Assembly: GCA_001788095.1 (NCBI GenBank)
Contig: MFZX01000002.1
Coordinates: 1 to 46,386, forward strand
Reading direction: 5' to 3'
DNA: 46,386 nucleotides
DNA from: Candidatus Roizmanbacteria bacterium RIFCSPHIGHO2_12_FULL_37_23
Lineage (GTDB): Bacteria > Patescibacteriota > Microgenomatia > UBA1406 > HO2-37-13b
Of this stretch, positions 33,041-40,818 are shown one piece after another (the stretch's first letter is position 1; each line of letters starts with the position of its first letter). Below the pieces are notes generated by a model. That model was given only the letters and a program-made list of their open reading frames with translations, searched no databases and had not been told where the DNA came from. The translations under genes and the position numbers were made by a program.

Positions 33041-33847
33041 TTAAAAATTATTGTACAAAAACGGCAAAATGACACTCTTATTCTTAGGATGACATGCAAG
33101 AATAGGATATCCCTTTTGCGGATCTGAAAAATCAAGAACTATTTCTTTGTTGTCCCAATCAACGACAGTTCCGCCAGATTCTTTAACAATGCAATATCCG
33201 GCAGCGAAATCCCATATAAAAGGTTTTCCAATGACAAAAGAAAAACGATTCAATGCTACATAACAAAGATCAAGTTCGAATGCACCGAGCCATCTGACAT
33301 TGTGGGTTAATGGTACAAGATCTTGTGCAATGGTAAACCATTGTGTCAATGAGGATTTTTTTGGATAAAAGCCCATGACGGCAAGGCTGTGGGCAAGTGG
33401 AGCATGCTGTATATGAAGCTTTTTTGTCTGTGTACTGGAAATCATATTTGCACCCTTTCCTTGTTCTGCGAGAAACATAGTATCGCGAACAGGATCATAA
33501 ATCACTCCTGCAATAAGTTCTGAGTTTTTAGCGAGCCCAATTGAAACACAAAAATAGTCAATGCCTGCAGCGAAATTACTTGTGCCGTCAAGCGGATCGA
33601 TAATAAAGGTATATGTACCTGATTTGTGTAATCCTTCCTCACCAATGAATCCGATCTGATCTACGGGAATTCCCTTTTTTTTCATCTCGCGGAGAATATG
33701 ATTTTCAATAGCTTTTTCGCATACTTTATCAGCTTCAGTAACTATTTGATGCGCATCATCTTTGTGTTCAATCCGAAGCTCTTTTTGGTAATAACTGAGC
33801 AAAATTGTGCCAGCTTCTCGTGCAGCAGATTCAAGGATATTGATCAT
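33041..33847 (-). CDS. suhB: Inositol monophosphatase family protein
   Basis: 268 residues from ATG 33847, preferred over ATG 33877 because family members start shortly before AAREAGTILL and this avoids overlap with the permease gene. Metal-site motifs are present: GEEG (about 80), IIDPLDGTSNF (about 93-103) and the C-terminal WDFAAGYCIVKESGG. The family dephosphorylates inositol phosphate or related sugar or nucleotide phosphates with Mg2+. It is the third gene of an ABC transporter operon. Confidence 0.9.
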   Translation of the reverse strand: MINILESAAREAGTILLSYYQKELRIEHKDDAHQIVTEADKVCEKAIENHILREMKKKGIPVDQIGFIGEEGLHKSGTYTFIIDPLDGTSNFAAGIDYFCVSIGLAKNSELIAGVIYDPVRDTMFLAEQGKGANMISSTQTKKLHIQHAPLAHSLAVMGFYPKKSSLTQWFTIAQDLVPLTHNVRWLGAFELDLCYVALNRFSFVIGKPFIWDFAAGYCIVKESGGTVVDWDNKEIVLDFSDPQKGYPILACHPKNKSVILPFLYNNF

Positions 33848-33857
33848 ATTGAGCTTA

Positions 33858-34640
33858 TTAAGCTTCGAGTCGGGCAAACATACCAGACTCCCGGGCTCGC
33901 TTAAACATTTTTATAAAATAGATATAAGCAATAACGAAGTAAATTATATTACCAACTATAGCGATGAGAATATAATCTACATTAGTAACACCAGTGAACA
34001 ATTTTTGACGAGCTCCTTCAAAGACATATGTTAAAGGCAACAAGAGTGCTATTTTTTGCATAAACTTTGGCATTACTTCTATTGGGTAAAAGACAGCAGC
34101 AACGGGCTGGAGAAGAAAAAATAAGCTCCATGCGAAAGCCTGAATTTTATTTCCATATCTAAAAATAAGTGCGGTAATGACCATCCCAGCAGACCAAGAA
34201 AATACGAGGAGATTTATAAAATGTATTGGAAGCTCAAGTCCAAGCCGATAAATTGAAAAATCATATACAACAAAGGCAATGACTGAAATGATGATAAACA
34301 CTGAAAATGATTTTAAGAAACCCACAATCATTTGCGCTGCAAGAAATTCCCCTACAGATAATGGTGTGGTGAAAAGGTTGCTTAGGTTGCGGGACCACAC
34401 ATCGCGCAATACACCAAGCGAAATTGATAATTGCGCAACACGAGGAATTTCCCAAAATAAAATACCTAATAAGATAATCTGAGTCTTAACTGCTTCATTT
34501 TGAGCAAAATAAAGCGCAATAAGCCCAAAGACTACAATAGCGATGGTTGACCACCAAAAAACGTCGACCCACGCTTCAAGGCTTCGTTTTTGATAATACC
34601 AATTGTGCCACAGCAGGCTTTTAATCCTTATGAAAGACAT
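33858..34640 (-). CDS. ABC-2 type transporter permease
   Basis: 260 residues from ATG 34640 (MSFIRIKSLLWHNWYYQKRS). Six membrane helices with the ABC-2 layout: a long amphipathic N-terminus, paired helices at about 29-73, then four more. The segment RNLSNLFTTPLSVGEFLAAQ is typical of the coupling region. It pairs with the ATPase encoded immediately upstream (20-bp overlap) to form an exporter, possibly for glycans, lipids or drugs; the substrate is unknown. Confidence 0.85.
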   Translation of the reverse strand: MSFIRIKSLLWHNWYYQKRSLEAWVDVFWWSTIAIVVFGLIALYFAQNEAVKTQIILLGILFWEIPRVAQLSISLGVLRDVWSRNLSNLFTTPLSVGEFLAAQMIVGFLKSFSVFIIISVIAFVVYDFSIYRLGLELPIHFINLLVFSWSAGMVITALIFRYGNKIQAFAWSLFFLLQPVAAVFYPIEVMPKFMQKIALLLPLTYVFEGARQKLFTGVTNVDYILIAIVGNIIYFVIAYIYFIKMFKRARESGMFARLEA

Positions 34641-35556
34641 ATTTTCCTTTTCGAGCAACTTCTAAAAAAACGTCTTCAAGGTTTGGTTTCTTAATATCTA
34701 TATCAGTAATCCATATTTTGCGTTTACTAAAACCAAAAAGGACTTTTGGAATGAGTTCTTCATCAACTTCAATGTGTACGACTTCTTTGCGAGGAAATGA
34801 GAATTTTATATTGTGCTCATTAAGATACGAAGCAATATCCTGTTGCTGCGCGTCAAACGTGAGAGTGATAATAGACGTTTTGATATGTTTTGTAAGACCA
34901 AGTGGTGTGTCCATGGCAATAATATTTCCATGGTCGAGAAATATAACTCGGTCACATATATGGGATACTTCATTCATATCATGACTTGTGAAAAGTATTG
35001 ACACGCCCTTTTCCTTACGTAGCTCGTCTATAAAGTCTAAAACTTTATCAGCGATATCAGGATCAAGAGATGCGGTTGGTTCATCCATCAAAATAAGCTG
35101 TGGATCATTAATAAATGATTTAACAAGATTAACCCGCGTCTTTTCACCTGATGAAAGGCCCCAATATTGTTTATAGATAACGTTTTCGATCTCGAGCCTC
35201 TGTACAAGTTCTTGAATCTTTTGTTCAAGGTTTGGTACTGCATAAAGTCCCCCAAAAACTTTTAAATTTTCATGTACGGTGATTCTCCCTTGAAGAGAAC
35301 CGTACGCGGTTGTGAAATTGATTTTTTGTAAACTTTCTTGCCGATGTTGTGCAAAGTCTTTTCCAAAATAGAATATCGAACCGCTCGTCTGTTCTGTAAT
35401 ACCCAAAAGCATTTGGATTGTGGTGGTCTTCCCTGCTCCATTCGCTCCTAAAAGTCCGACAACTTCTCCTTTTTCAATAGAAAAACTTATGCCGTTAACG
35501 GCAGTAAACTCGCCATATTTTTTTACCACATTGTGTACATCAAGAACTGGATGCAT
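34621..35556 (-). CDS. ABC transporter ATP-binding protein
   Basis: 311 residues. Walker A GANGAGKTT (about 38-46), ABC signature LSSGEKTR, Walker B LILMDEPTASLDP and switch His (FTSHDMNEV) are all intact. A C-terminal ~80-residue extension is typical of DrrA/NatA-type exporters. It powers the ABC-2 permease encoded next in the operon. The start ATG 35556 is preceded by AT-rich DNA that separates it from the terminal hairpin of island 2. Confidence 0.95.
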   Translation of the reverse strand: MHPVLDVHNVVKKYGEFTAVNGISFSIEKGEVVGLLGANGAGKTTTIQMLLGITEQTSGSIFYFGKDFAQHRQESLQKINFTTAYGSLQGRITVHENLKVFGGLYAVPNLEQKIQELVQRLEIENVIYKQYWGLSSGEKTRVNLVKSFINDPQLILMDEPTASLDPDIADKVLDFIDELRKEKGVSILFTSHDMNEVSHICDRVIFLDHGNIIAMDTPLGLTKHIKTSIITLTFDAQQQDIASYLNEHNIKFSFPRKEVVHIEVDEELIPKVLFGFSKRKIWITDIDIKKPNLEDVFLEVARKGKYVFHKD

Positions 35557-35605
35557 AGGTACAAGTATAGCGTATAAGGGACCTCGTGTGTAGGTTGTGA
35601 AGTTG

Positions 35606-35676
35606 TCTATATTTGCAGGGCGCGTGCCTTGTGGTGACGTCGGGTTGACGTCAGGTACGCGCCCTGCAAATGTAGA
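35606..35676. repeat. Terminal long hairpin of GC-rich island 2
   Basis: A 20-bp outer stem (35606-35625 with 35657-35676, 19 of 20 paired, one T/G) encloses CCT/AGG and GACGTC/GACGTC around a GGGTT loop. It lies 22 nt after the island gene's stop; a small GCTAGC hairpin (35683-35699) lies in between. There is no U-run. Past it the sequence is AT-rich again. Confidence 0.7.
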
Positions 35677-35698
35677 GATCCTGCTAGCTGTGGGCTAG

Positions 35699-37558
35699 CT
35701 ACCGTTGGAGGAGAGGGAGGAACAGCTGTGTTCGAGTAGCGGAGCCAACGGAGAAGCCGAGGAGGCCCATCTCTTCATTGGCAACGATCAGATCGCCGCC
35801 AGCGAAACACATGGTCCTAATGTCGGCCTTCAGCTTCGTGTAACTCGTTCGCTCGCCGCTTGTGATGTCGAAGCTTGCGACTCTGTTCCAGAAGCCCAGG
35901 TACACGGTCTTCCCGTCACTGGCTGGGATGACTTCGACTGGTACGTCTGAATCAGACGGGAACCACTCCCTGTGATCGATTCTACCGATTTCCTTCGGCG
36001 AGGCAGGATCGGTCACATCGAAGACCCAGAAGAAATTCTCGCCCACCGTGAGGAGTCGACTGTCAGGTAGCAGCGAGAATCCAGCTACACTCTGGTGATC
36101 CGGGCTTTCGACCTTGCCAATCTCCCGTGGCTTCCTCACGTTAGAGACATCGAAGATGTGAACGCTGGACCATCTGCTCGAGACGTAGAGGACCTTCCCA
36201 TCCTCGGACAGCTTCGCTCCCGATGCCAGCATGTTGATCCACGACCACAGCCGTAGTGTGTTAGGATCGTAGAGGTAGACTTTCTTCAGACCCGTTACGA
36301 TGAGTAACTGGTCGCTGGCTTCGATGTTGATTGCCCAATAGTGCTCATCGAGCTCCATGTTGTCGATGAGCTCACCGCCCTCAAAGACGTAGAGCGTTGG
36401 GTTCCAGTCTGTGACGAAGACCCTTCTTGAGTTCTGTGCCACGTGATCTAGGCCGTACTCCTCGTCGACCTCGGTGTGGCGGATCCCCCTGGTCTTTGGG
36501 TTGATGGTCCAGAGGCCGTTGTTGCTGGTCACCTCCAGATCGGTCCCGCACGAGACGCCCCTGGCGAAGCCGATCGGTACAGTATAGGTGCCGAGGAGAC
36601 TGAGTCCGTCGTTGAGCGTCACGAAACCGTCGGACCCGTCTAGTAGGACGTAGCCATCTTCGAACTTGCGGACTACGCGGTTTTCGCCCTGGTGGGCCTT
36701 CTGCACAGGGGGTTCACTCAGGTTCCTCAGGTTGTAACGGACGACTCCCTGGTAGCTGGTAACAAACAGCTCTTCATCGGCGATCTCGAGTCCGTTGATT
36801 CCTTCCTCGAAGACTCGCTCGAGCACGACTGTAGGGTTATCGATTTCGTTGGTATCGAAAACCCGCAGTATCGTGTTTCCTTCTAAGGAGGGAGTGATGA
36901 TTGTGCTTGCCAGCACTCTCCCTTCCTTGGAAGTCGCCACTCGTACGTATTGTCCGGGAGTGGTCTCCCCGAAAGCCGAGATCTGCTTCGGCTGCGCAGG
37001 GTTCTCGAGCGTATACACCTCGATCGCAGACCCCGCTGGCTGGAACAGGTACTTTTCGGCCACTGCGAGTTCGTACTCGTCCCATGGTGACTCGCTGTAG
37101 ACGAGCTTCGGTTCGGTCGGGTCGCTAAGGTCCACGACGGCGACCCCGATACCACTGCCCGCTATGTAGGCGTAACTACCTTGGACGACGATCTTGTAAC
37201 CATTGAGCTCGAGCAGCTTGCCGACCACCTTCAGCTCGGTCGGGTTGGCGATGTCCAGAACGACCAGATCGCGGCTGGTGAGGACGTAGGCGAACTTGCC
37301 TTCTACGTCCACGTAGCCCACGAGTCGATCGAACGGTTGGCTCTTGCCGATCAGTTTCGGCGTGGTTGGGTCGCTGAGGTCGAAGACCTGAAGTCGGTCC
37401 CCGACACCTACGTAGGCGAGTTCACCCTGAGCGTCGAGAGCAGACGGGTGTCCCCCGATCTGCCAGGATTGGGTGAGCTCCTGCCCTTGTGCCGTTACCG
37501 GCGCAGGCAGAAAGCTCAAGCTGAGGATGATGGTCAGGACAGCAAGTAGCCGGTACAT
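35699..37558 (-). CDS. Secreted LVIVD-type beta-propeller protein (island 2)
   Basis: 619 residues. Signal peptide 1-23 (ending APVTAQ). The mature chain consists of repeated ~40-residue blocks of the kind AYVGVGDRLQVFDLSDPTTP, AYVLTSRDLVVLDIANPTE and VSSRWSSVHIFDVSNVRKP, the LVIVD/YVTN-like propeller pattern. It ends in TRTQLFLPLLQR, matching the short YLPLxxR-type segments common in secreted Chloroflexi proteins, which may be a sorting or processing tag. ATG 37558 follows GGGGAGG. Coding is about 55-60% GC by eye, against AT-rich neighbours. It probably acts in surface binding. Confidence 0.85.
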   Translation of the reverse strand: MYRLLAVLTIILSLSFLPAPVTAQGQELTQSWQIGGHPSALDAQGELAYVGVGDRLQVFDLSDPTTPKLIGKSQPFDRLVGYVDVEGKFAYVLTSRDLVVLDIANPTELKVVGKLLELNGYKIVVQGSYAYIAGSGIGVAVVDLSDPTEPKLVYSESPWDEYELAVAEKYLFQPAGSAIEVYTLENPAQPKQISAFGETTPGQYVRVATSKEGRVLASTIITPSLEGNTILRVFDTNEIDNPTVVLERVFEEGINGLEIADEELFVTSYQGVVRYNLRNLSEPPVQKAHQGENRVVRKFEDGYVLLDGSDGFVTLNDGLSLLGTYTVPIGFARGVSCGTDLEVTSNNGLWTINPKTRGIRHTEVDEEYGLDHVAQNSRRVFVTDWNPTLYVFEGGELIDNMELDEHYWAINIEASDQLLIVTGLKKVYLYDPNTLRLWSWINMLASGAKLSEDGKVLYVSSRWSSVHIFDVSNVRKPREIGKVESPDHQSVAGFSLLPDSRLLTVGENFFWVFDVTDPASPKEIGRIDHREWFPSDSDVPVEVIPASDGKTVYLGFWNRVASFDITSGERTSYTKLKADIRTMCFAGGDLIVANEEMGLLGFSVGSATRTQLFLPLLQR

Positions 37559-37585
37559 GGGTTTTCCTCCCCTGTGAATGTGATA

Positions 37586-37641
37586 CCACTTTAGGACTTT
37601 CTATTAAGTATGTAAATAATTAACAGGAAGCCCTAAAGTGG
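37586..37641. promoter_or_regulatory. Leader hairpin upstream of island 2
   Basis: CCACTTTAGG (37586-37595) pairs perfectly with 37632-37641, extended by imperfect pairs inward, around an AT-rich loop. It sits in the 5' region of the propeller gene. A TTGACA lies just upstream on the minus strand (about 37656-37661), but no convincing -10 is seen at 17 bp. Confidence 0.45.
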
Positions 37642-37803
37642 AGGATCTCTACATGTCAAAGAGCTCGTTGATATTTTAACCTGCCTTCATGCAATAAAAA
37701 AGCCAATAGAATATCAACTTCTATCTTAATTAGTATGCTATTATACTATAGGATTCTTAATGTTACAACCGACGTCCTTGGTGAGAATTATTTTAGGTAT
37801 ATA

Positions 37804-38019
37804 ATGAATGTATCAATGGATGCACAAGAACTCCCTACCCAACCTGAATTACCTCCAACATTACAAGATTTTATTGTTAATTATGTTAAAGAAAATGGAC
37901 ACTCACCTTCAGGAAGAGAAGTGGTAGATTTTGTAATGTGGCTCCAAGCGACAGAATTAATCATGAGAGATCCTGGGGCGTTTGAGGAAGATCTAGCTAA
38001 CACGATGGATCCGTTATAA
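37804..38019 (+). CDS. Small hypothetical protein
   Basis: 71 residues from ATG 37804 (MNVSMDAQELPTQPELP); ATG 37816 is an alternative. A Pro/Glu-rich N-terminus is followed by a helical part (LQDFIVNYVKENGHSPSGRE VVDF...) that resembles short helix-turn-helix-like folds, without a clear family. A TATACT (37742-37747) followed by ATAGGAT lies about 57 nt upstream and is the likely promoter; the frame's earlier ATG at 37735 precedes that promoter and is rejected. It sits just before the RAYT locus. Confidence 0.55.
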   Translation: MNVSMDAQELPTQPELPPTLQDFIVNYVKENGHSPSGREVVDFVMWLQATELIMRDPGAFEEDLANTMDPL

Positions 38020-38051
38020 CAATTCTTTGCTATTCTTCTTGTGTAGTTTTT

Positions 38052-38100
38052 TCTAACCCTCGGTGTTATAACCCTCGGGGTTGGATGAACGTATCTTAGA
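38052..38100 (+). repeat. REP-like element copy 2 (left flank of RAYT)
   Basis: TCTAACCCTCGGTGTTAT followed by ATAACCCTCGGGGTTGG (one base variant) and the shared flank GGATGAACGTATCTTAGA. The 13-base unit AACCCTCGGTGTT is present twice in direct orientation. TCTAA at the left can pair with TTAGA at the right. Confidence 0.75.
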
Positions 38101-38133
38101 GAAATTTAATCTTTCTATGGTATCGTACTTGTT

Positions 38134-38799
38134 ATGACATATAGAAAAATAACATTTGGAGACAATAAGTTTTACCATGTATTTAATAGGTCGGTCGCAG
38201 ATGAAAAGATATTTTATGGAATTGAGGAACTTGAGCGCGCTATATCTCTTATCCAGTTTTATCGTTATAAACCGCTTATGAGCTACTCAGTATTCAAGAG
38301 GATAAGTTCTGAGGAGCAACATCGATACATTGAGCATATAAGTAGATACCAGGCGCTTATTAATATACACGCATTTTCCTTAATGCCTAATCACCATCAT
38401 TTTTTACTCGAACAAAAGCAAGACGATGGAGTCTCTCAGTTTGTAAGTAATCTGCAAAATAGCTTTGCTAAGTACTTTAATAAAAAAAATAGTAGAAGAG
38501 GATCATTGTTCTGCGAAATGTTTAAGGCGGTTCATATAAAGACACAAGAGCAATATGTCCATGTTTCTCGATACATTCATCTAAACCATGTAACTTCAGG
38601 ACTTATTTCCCTAGATGACTTAGATTTTTATCCCTACTCTTCTTTTAGTTGTTATATGGAAAATAACAAAATGGAATTTGTTTATAAAGATATGATTTTA
38701 GCAATATTTGGAGGTAAGGAAAGATATAGGGCGTTTGTTCGAAACCATGCGGATTATCAGAAAAGTCTGCATATTATCAAAAAACTTACTCTTGATTAG
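38134..38799 (+). CDS. REP-associated tyrosine transposase (RAYT, HUH family)
   Basis: 221 residues, the usual RAYT size. The HUH metal-binding motif is in SLMPNHHHFLLE (H87 and H89). GSLFCEMFKAVHI is the conserved pre-catalytic block, and SRYIHLNHV carries the candidate catalytic Tyr147 (usual form YIHLNPV). Y1 transposases nick and join single-stranded DNA at hairpin-containing sites. Copies of a REP-like repeat sit at 38052 and 38804, directly flanking the gene, with more at 40047 and 17648. It is intact, so the system may still be active. A -10-like TATCGT lies 7 nt before the ATG. Confidence 0.88.
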   Translation: MTYRKITFGDNKFYHVFNRSVADEKIFYGIEELERAISLIQFYRYKPLMSYSVFKRISSEEQHRYIEHISRYQALINIHAFSLMPNHHHFLLEQKQDDGVSQFVSNLQNSFAKYFNKKNSRRGSLFCEMFKAVHIKTQEQYVHVSRYIHLNHVTSGLISLDDLDFYPYSSFSCYMENNKMEFVYKDMILAIFGGKERYRAFVRNHADYQKSLHIIKKLTLD

Positions 38800-38803
38800 A
38801 TCT

Positions 38804-38836
38804 TCTAACCCTCGGTGTTATAACCCTCGGTGTTGG
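38804..38836 (+). repeat. REP-like element copy 3 (right flank of RAYT)
   Basis: TCTAACCCTCGGTGTTAT plus ATAACCCTCGGTGTTGG; the right-hand flank is truncated (GGAGGC instead of GGATGAAC). On the minus strand it encodes the last residues SNTEGYNTEG and the stop of the hydrolase-like gene. Confidence 0.75.
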
Positions 38837-40034
38837 AGGCTTCTGCCATTTTTAGTGCTGTAACGAGTGACTCTGGCCTAAAGTACCACGATGCGTGCAT
38901 AGTGAGTTCCAAAACAGTCACATCTGAAGCGAGATCATGTGGTATGTCTTGAACATTAAAAAATCCATCGTATTCAGGGACAAAAAATCGTATCCGAGCA
39001 CCCTTCTCTTGTAGTTCTCGTACTCTTTGAAGTGGTTTCATATCATGAATATCTTTTGCCATTGACGCAACTCCCAAAAGTGCCTGGCCAAGCTGTCTTG
39101 CCCTCTGGGAAAGACCACTCTGAACCTCTCCGTCTTCATTTGTTTGGGGTGGCTCGGTTTCAGCAAATTTTCCAGCAAATGCGCTATCAAGGTAAGGAGC
39201 AAGAAGTTTTCCCCTATCAGAAACAAGCCTTTTAATATCTCGTCGTTTATTTCGAAGCGTATCAATGGCGATTTGATCTCCTTGACTGAGAAGATCAAGT
39301 TCGAATACTATTTCTATTTTTTTTAGCTCTTCATCAATTATGTGTAATCTATCACTATCTCTGGGGTTTAAAGCTCCACGGTAATCAATAGTTGGATCAA
39401 ACCCTGCTAATCTAATGGTATCATCCTGCTGTGAAATATCTGGGAAAACCTGGCGAAGTCTTTCGGCAAAAGTAGGTCTTTGTTCAAGTGGTTCATCTGC
39501 GGGAAGCCTTTCGCCTATAGGGACAAGTGCAAGCGAATCGATACCCCTTTCAAAACTGGGAATTTCTCTTACGTGAGGCATCGTAAGTGTTTTGAAAACA
39601 CCTTTCCAAAACCTGTGAATGAGCGCCACATCTCTTGTTGGTCCTTGGAGAAATCCAACAGGACTTACTAGTATGAGGTCTAGATTGGAGAGATAATTTG
39701 CAAGCTCTGGATCTTCTACAAGGGCTTGTGACATGCGCCGATCAAAGCGCGAAGTACCAATCGAGTGAGCAATGACTCTTAGTGGACCATCTTTTAAATG
39801 CGTTTTTAATTCATCGATCTGCAGTCGCTCGTTTTCCTGTTGTTGTTCCCTGGTTGTGGATAGATCTGATGACCATAGATGTAGGTCCTGACCGAACTCA
39901 TGGGAATAGATTTGCTTGAGACTTCCTGCCATTTCAGGTCCATGGGCTAATCCCTGCACAAAAATAGTGTAAGGATGCTGTGTGAATTCTCGTTCAGGAC
40001 TCTGAATTGAAATTCCAGCCGGTGCTTCTTCCAT
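38805..40034 (-). CDS. Alpha/beta-hydrolase-like protein with repeat-derived C-terminal tail
   Basis: 409 residues. The N-terminal part YTIFVQGLAHGPEMAGS followed later by LRVIAHSIGTSRFD (about 84-97) has the strand-nucleophile-helix pattern with Ser in HSIGT. Near the end, VPEYDGFFNV and LTMHASWYFRPE could provide the acid and His of a triad. A long inserted helical region (about 130-330) acts as a possible cap. The substrate is unknown. The last ten residues (SNTEGYNTEG) come from REP-like copy 3. The protein is Arg/Glu-rich on AT-rich DNA. Confidence 0.65.
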   Translation of the reverse strand: MEEAPAGISIQSPEREFTQHPYTIFVQGLAHGPEMAGSLKQIYSHEFGQDLHLWSSDLSTTREQQQENERLQIDELKTHLKDGPLRVIAHSIGTSRFDRRMSQALVEDPELANYLSNLDLILVSPVGFLQGPTRDVALIHRFWKGVFKTLTMPHVREIPSFERGIDSLALVPIGERLPADEPLEQRPTFAERLRQVFPDISQQDDTIRLAGFDPTIDYRGALNPRDSDRLHIIDEELKKIEIVFELDLLSQGDQIAIDTLRNKRRDIKRLVSDRGKLLAPYLDSAFAGKFAETEPPQTNEDGEVQSGLSQRARQLGQALLGVASMAKDIHDMKPLQRVRELQEKGARIRFFVPEYDGFFNVQDIPHDLASDVTVLELTMHASWYFRPESLVTALKMAEASNTEGYNTEG

Positions 40035-40046
40035 GTTTTCTAGATT

Positions 40047-40096
40047 TCTAACCCTCGGTGTTATAACCCTCGGTGTTGGATGAACGTGGTTTAGAT
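40047..40096 (+). repeat. REP-like element copy 4
   Basis: TCTAACCCTCGGTGTTAT, ATAACCCTCGGTGTTGG, then GGATGAACGTGGTTTAGA and a T-run. It lies between the hydrolase-like gene's start and the AlkD-like gene and encodes the latter's final residues RSSNTEGYNTEG on the minus strand. Confidence 0.75.
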
Positions 40097-40779
40097 TTTT
40101 TTAATAAACGTTTTCTAACTTGGTCACTTTTTAGTTCACGAAGTGCGTCGCGCGCTATCCATCGGGCTGATGAAGATTTTGGATGGAGTTTTATAATGTC
40201 TTCAGCTGTTTTAATGGCTTGAATGTTTAATGTCTTGTTTCTTTTTCCGATTTGCCGCAAAGCCCAGTTTACCGCTTTTTTAACAAAATTCCGTTCGTCA
40301 ACGGCATACTTTATTATTATGGGAAAAAACTTTATGAACTGTTTATCATGTGCCTTTTTGTCATGTACTGACAACGCAGCCATCAGGGCAAAACCAGCTC
40401 TTCGTATAAATTCCTGCTCTGCCCCACTCCACTCTTTGGCTTTTGAAAAACTATATGGTGTTTTGTCAAATAATCCTGAACATACTTGGTCGCATATGTC
40501 CCATGAATTGAAATCTTTGACCCATAAATCCATCTGTTTTTCATGCACTTGAGCGGGATCGTCAATAAAGGCCGCTAACAGGCGAGCTTCATGAATACGC
40601 GAATCCCATAACCGACATGCAAGGTCATGGTTTTTCCCGATGTGCTTTGCTATTTTTCTCAATTCAACAATCGAAATTCCAAGTATATTATCACCCTGTA
40701 TACCAAATCGCTGCATACCCTTGACATTTTTGGGGTTTGCTTTCGAGTGCAGCTCCGCAATTATGTCCTTATAGTTCAC
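40048..40779 (-). CDS. AlkD-like DNA alkylation repair protein
   Basis: 243 residues of alpha-helical HEAT-like repeats. Family landmarks include GVSIVELRKIAK-like GISIVELRKIAKHIG, LWDSRIHEARLLAAFI, WVKDFNSWDICDQVC and FVKKAVNWALRQIGKRN. AlkC/AlkD proteins remove bulky alkylated purines by a HEAT-repeat glycosylase mechanism. The C-terminal SSNTEGYNTEG is derived from REP-like copy 4 and is not part of the family. It is transcribed divergently from the LCP gene. Confidence 0.88.
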   Translation of the reverse strand: MNYKDIIAELHSKANPKNVKGMQRFGIQGDNILGISIVELRKIAKHIGKNHDLACRLWDSRIHEARLLAAFIDDPAQVHEKQMDLWVKDFNSWDICDQVCSGLFDKTPYSFSKAKEWSGAEQEFIRRAGFALMAALSVHDKKAHDKQFIKFFPIIIKYAVDERNFVKKAVNWALRQIGKRNKTLNIQAIKTAEDIIKLHPKSSSARWIARDALRELKSDQVRKRLLKKSKPRSSNTEGYNTEG

Positions 40780-40818
40780 GTTTCCATTTTATCACCTCTT
40801 ACGATAAAATATACAGGT

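Noticed and set aside
35705-37549. Plus-strand frames inside the propeller gene
   Set aside because: They are out-of-frame shadows of a GC-rich coding region with clear LVIVD-type repeats on the minus strand.
40627-40818. N-terminal extension of the LCP protein
   Set aside because: It overlaps the divergent AlkD-like gene and lacks family features. The ATG at 40819 gives the expected short cytoplasmic tail and membrane helix.
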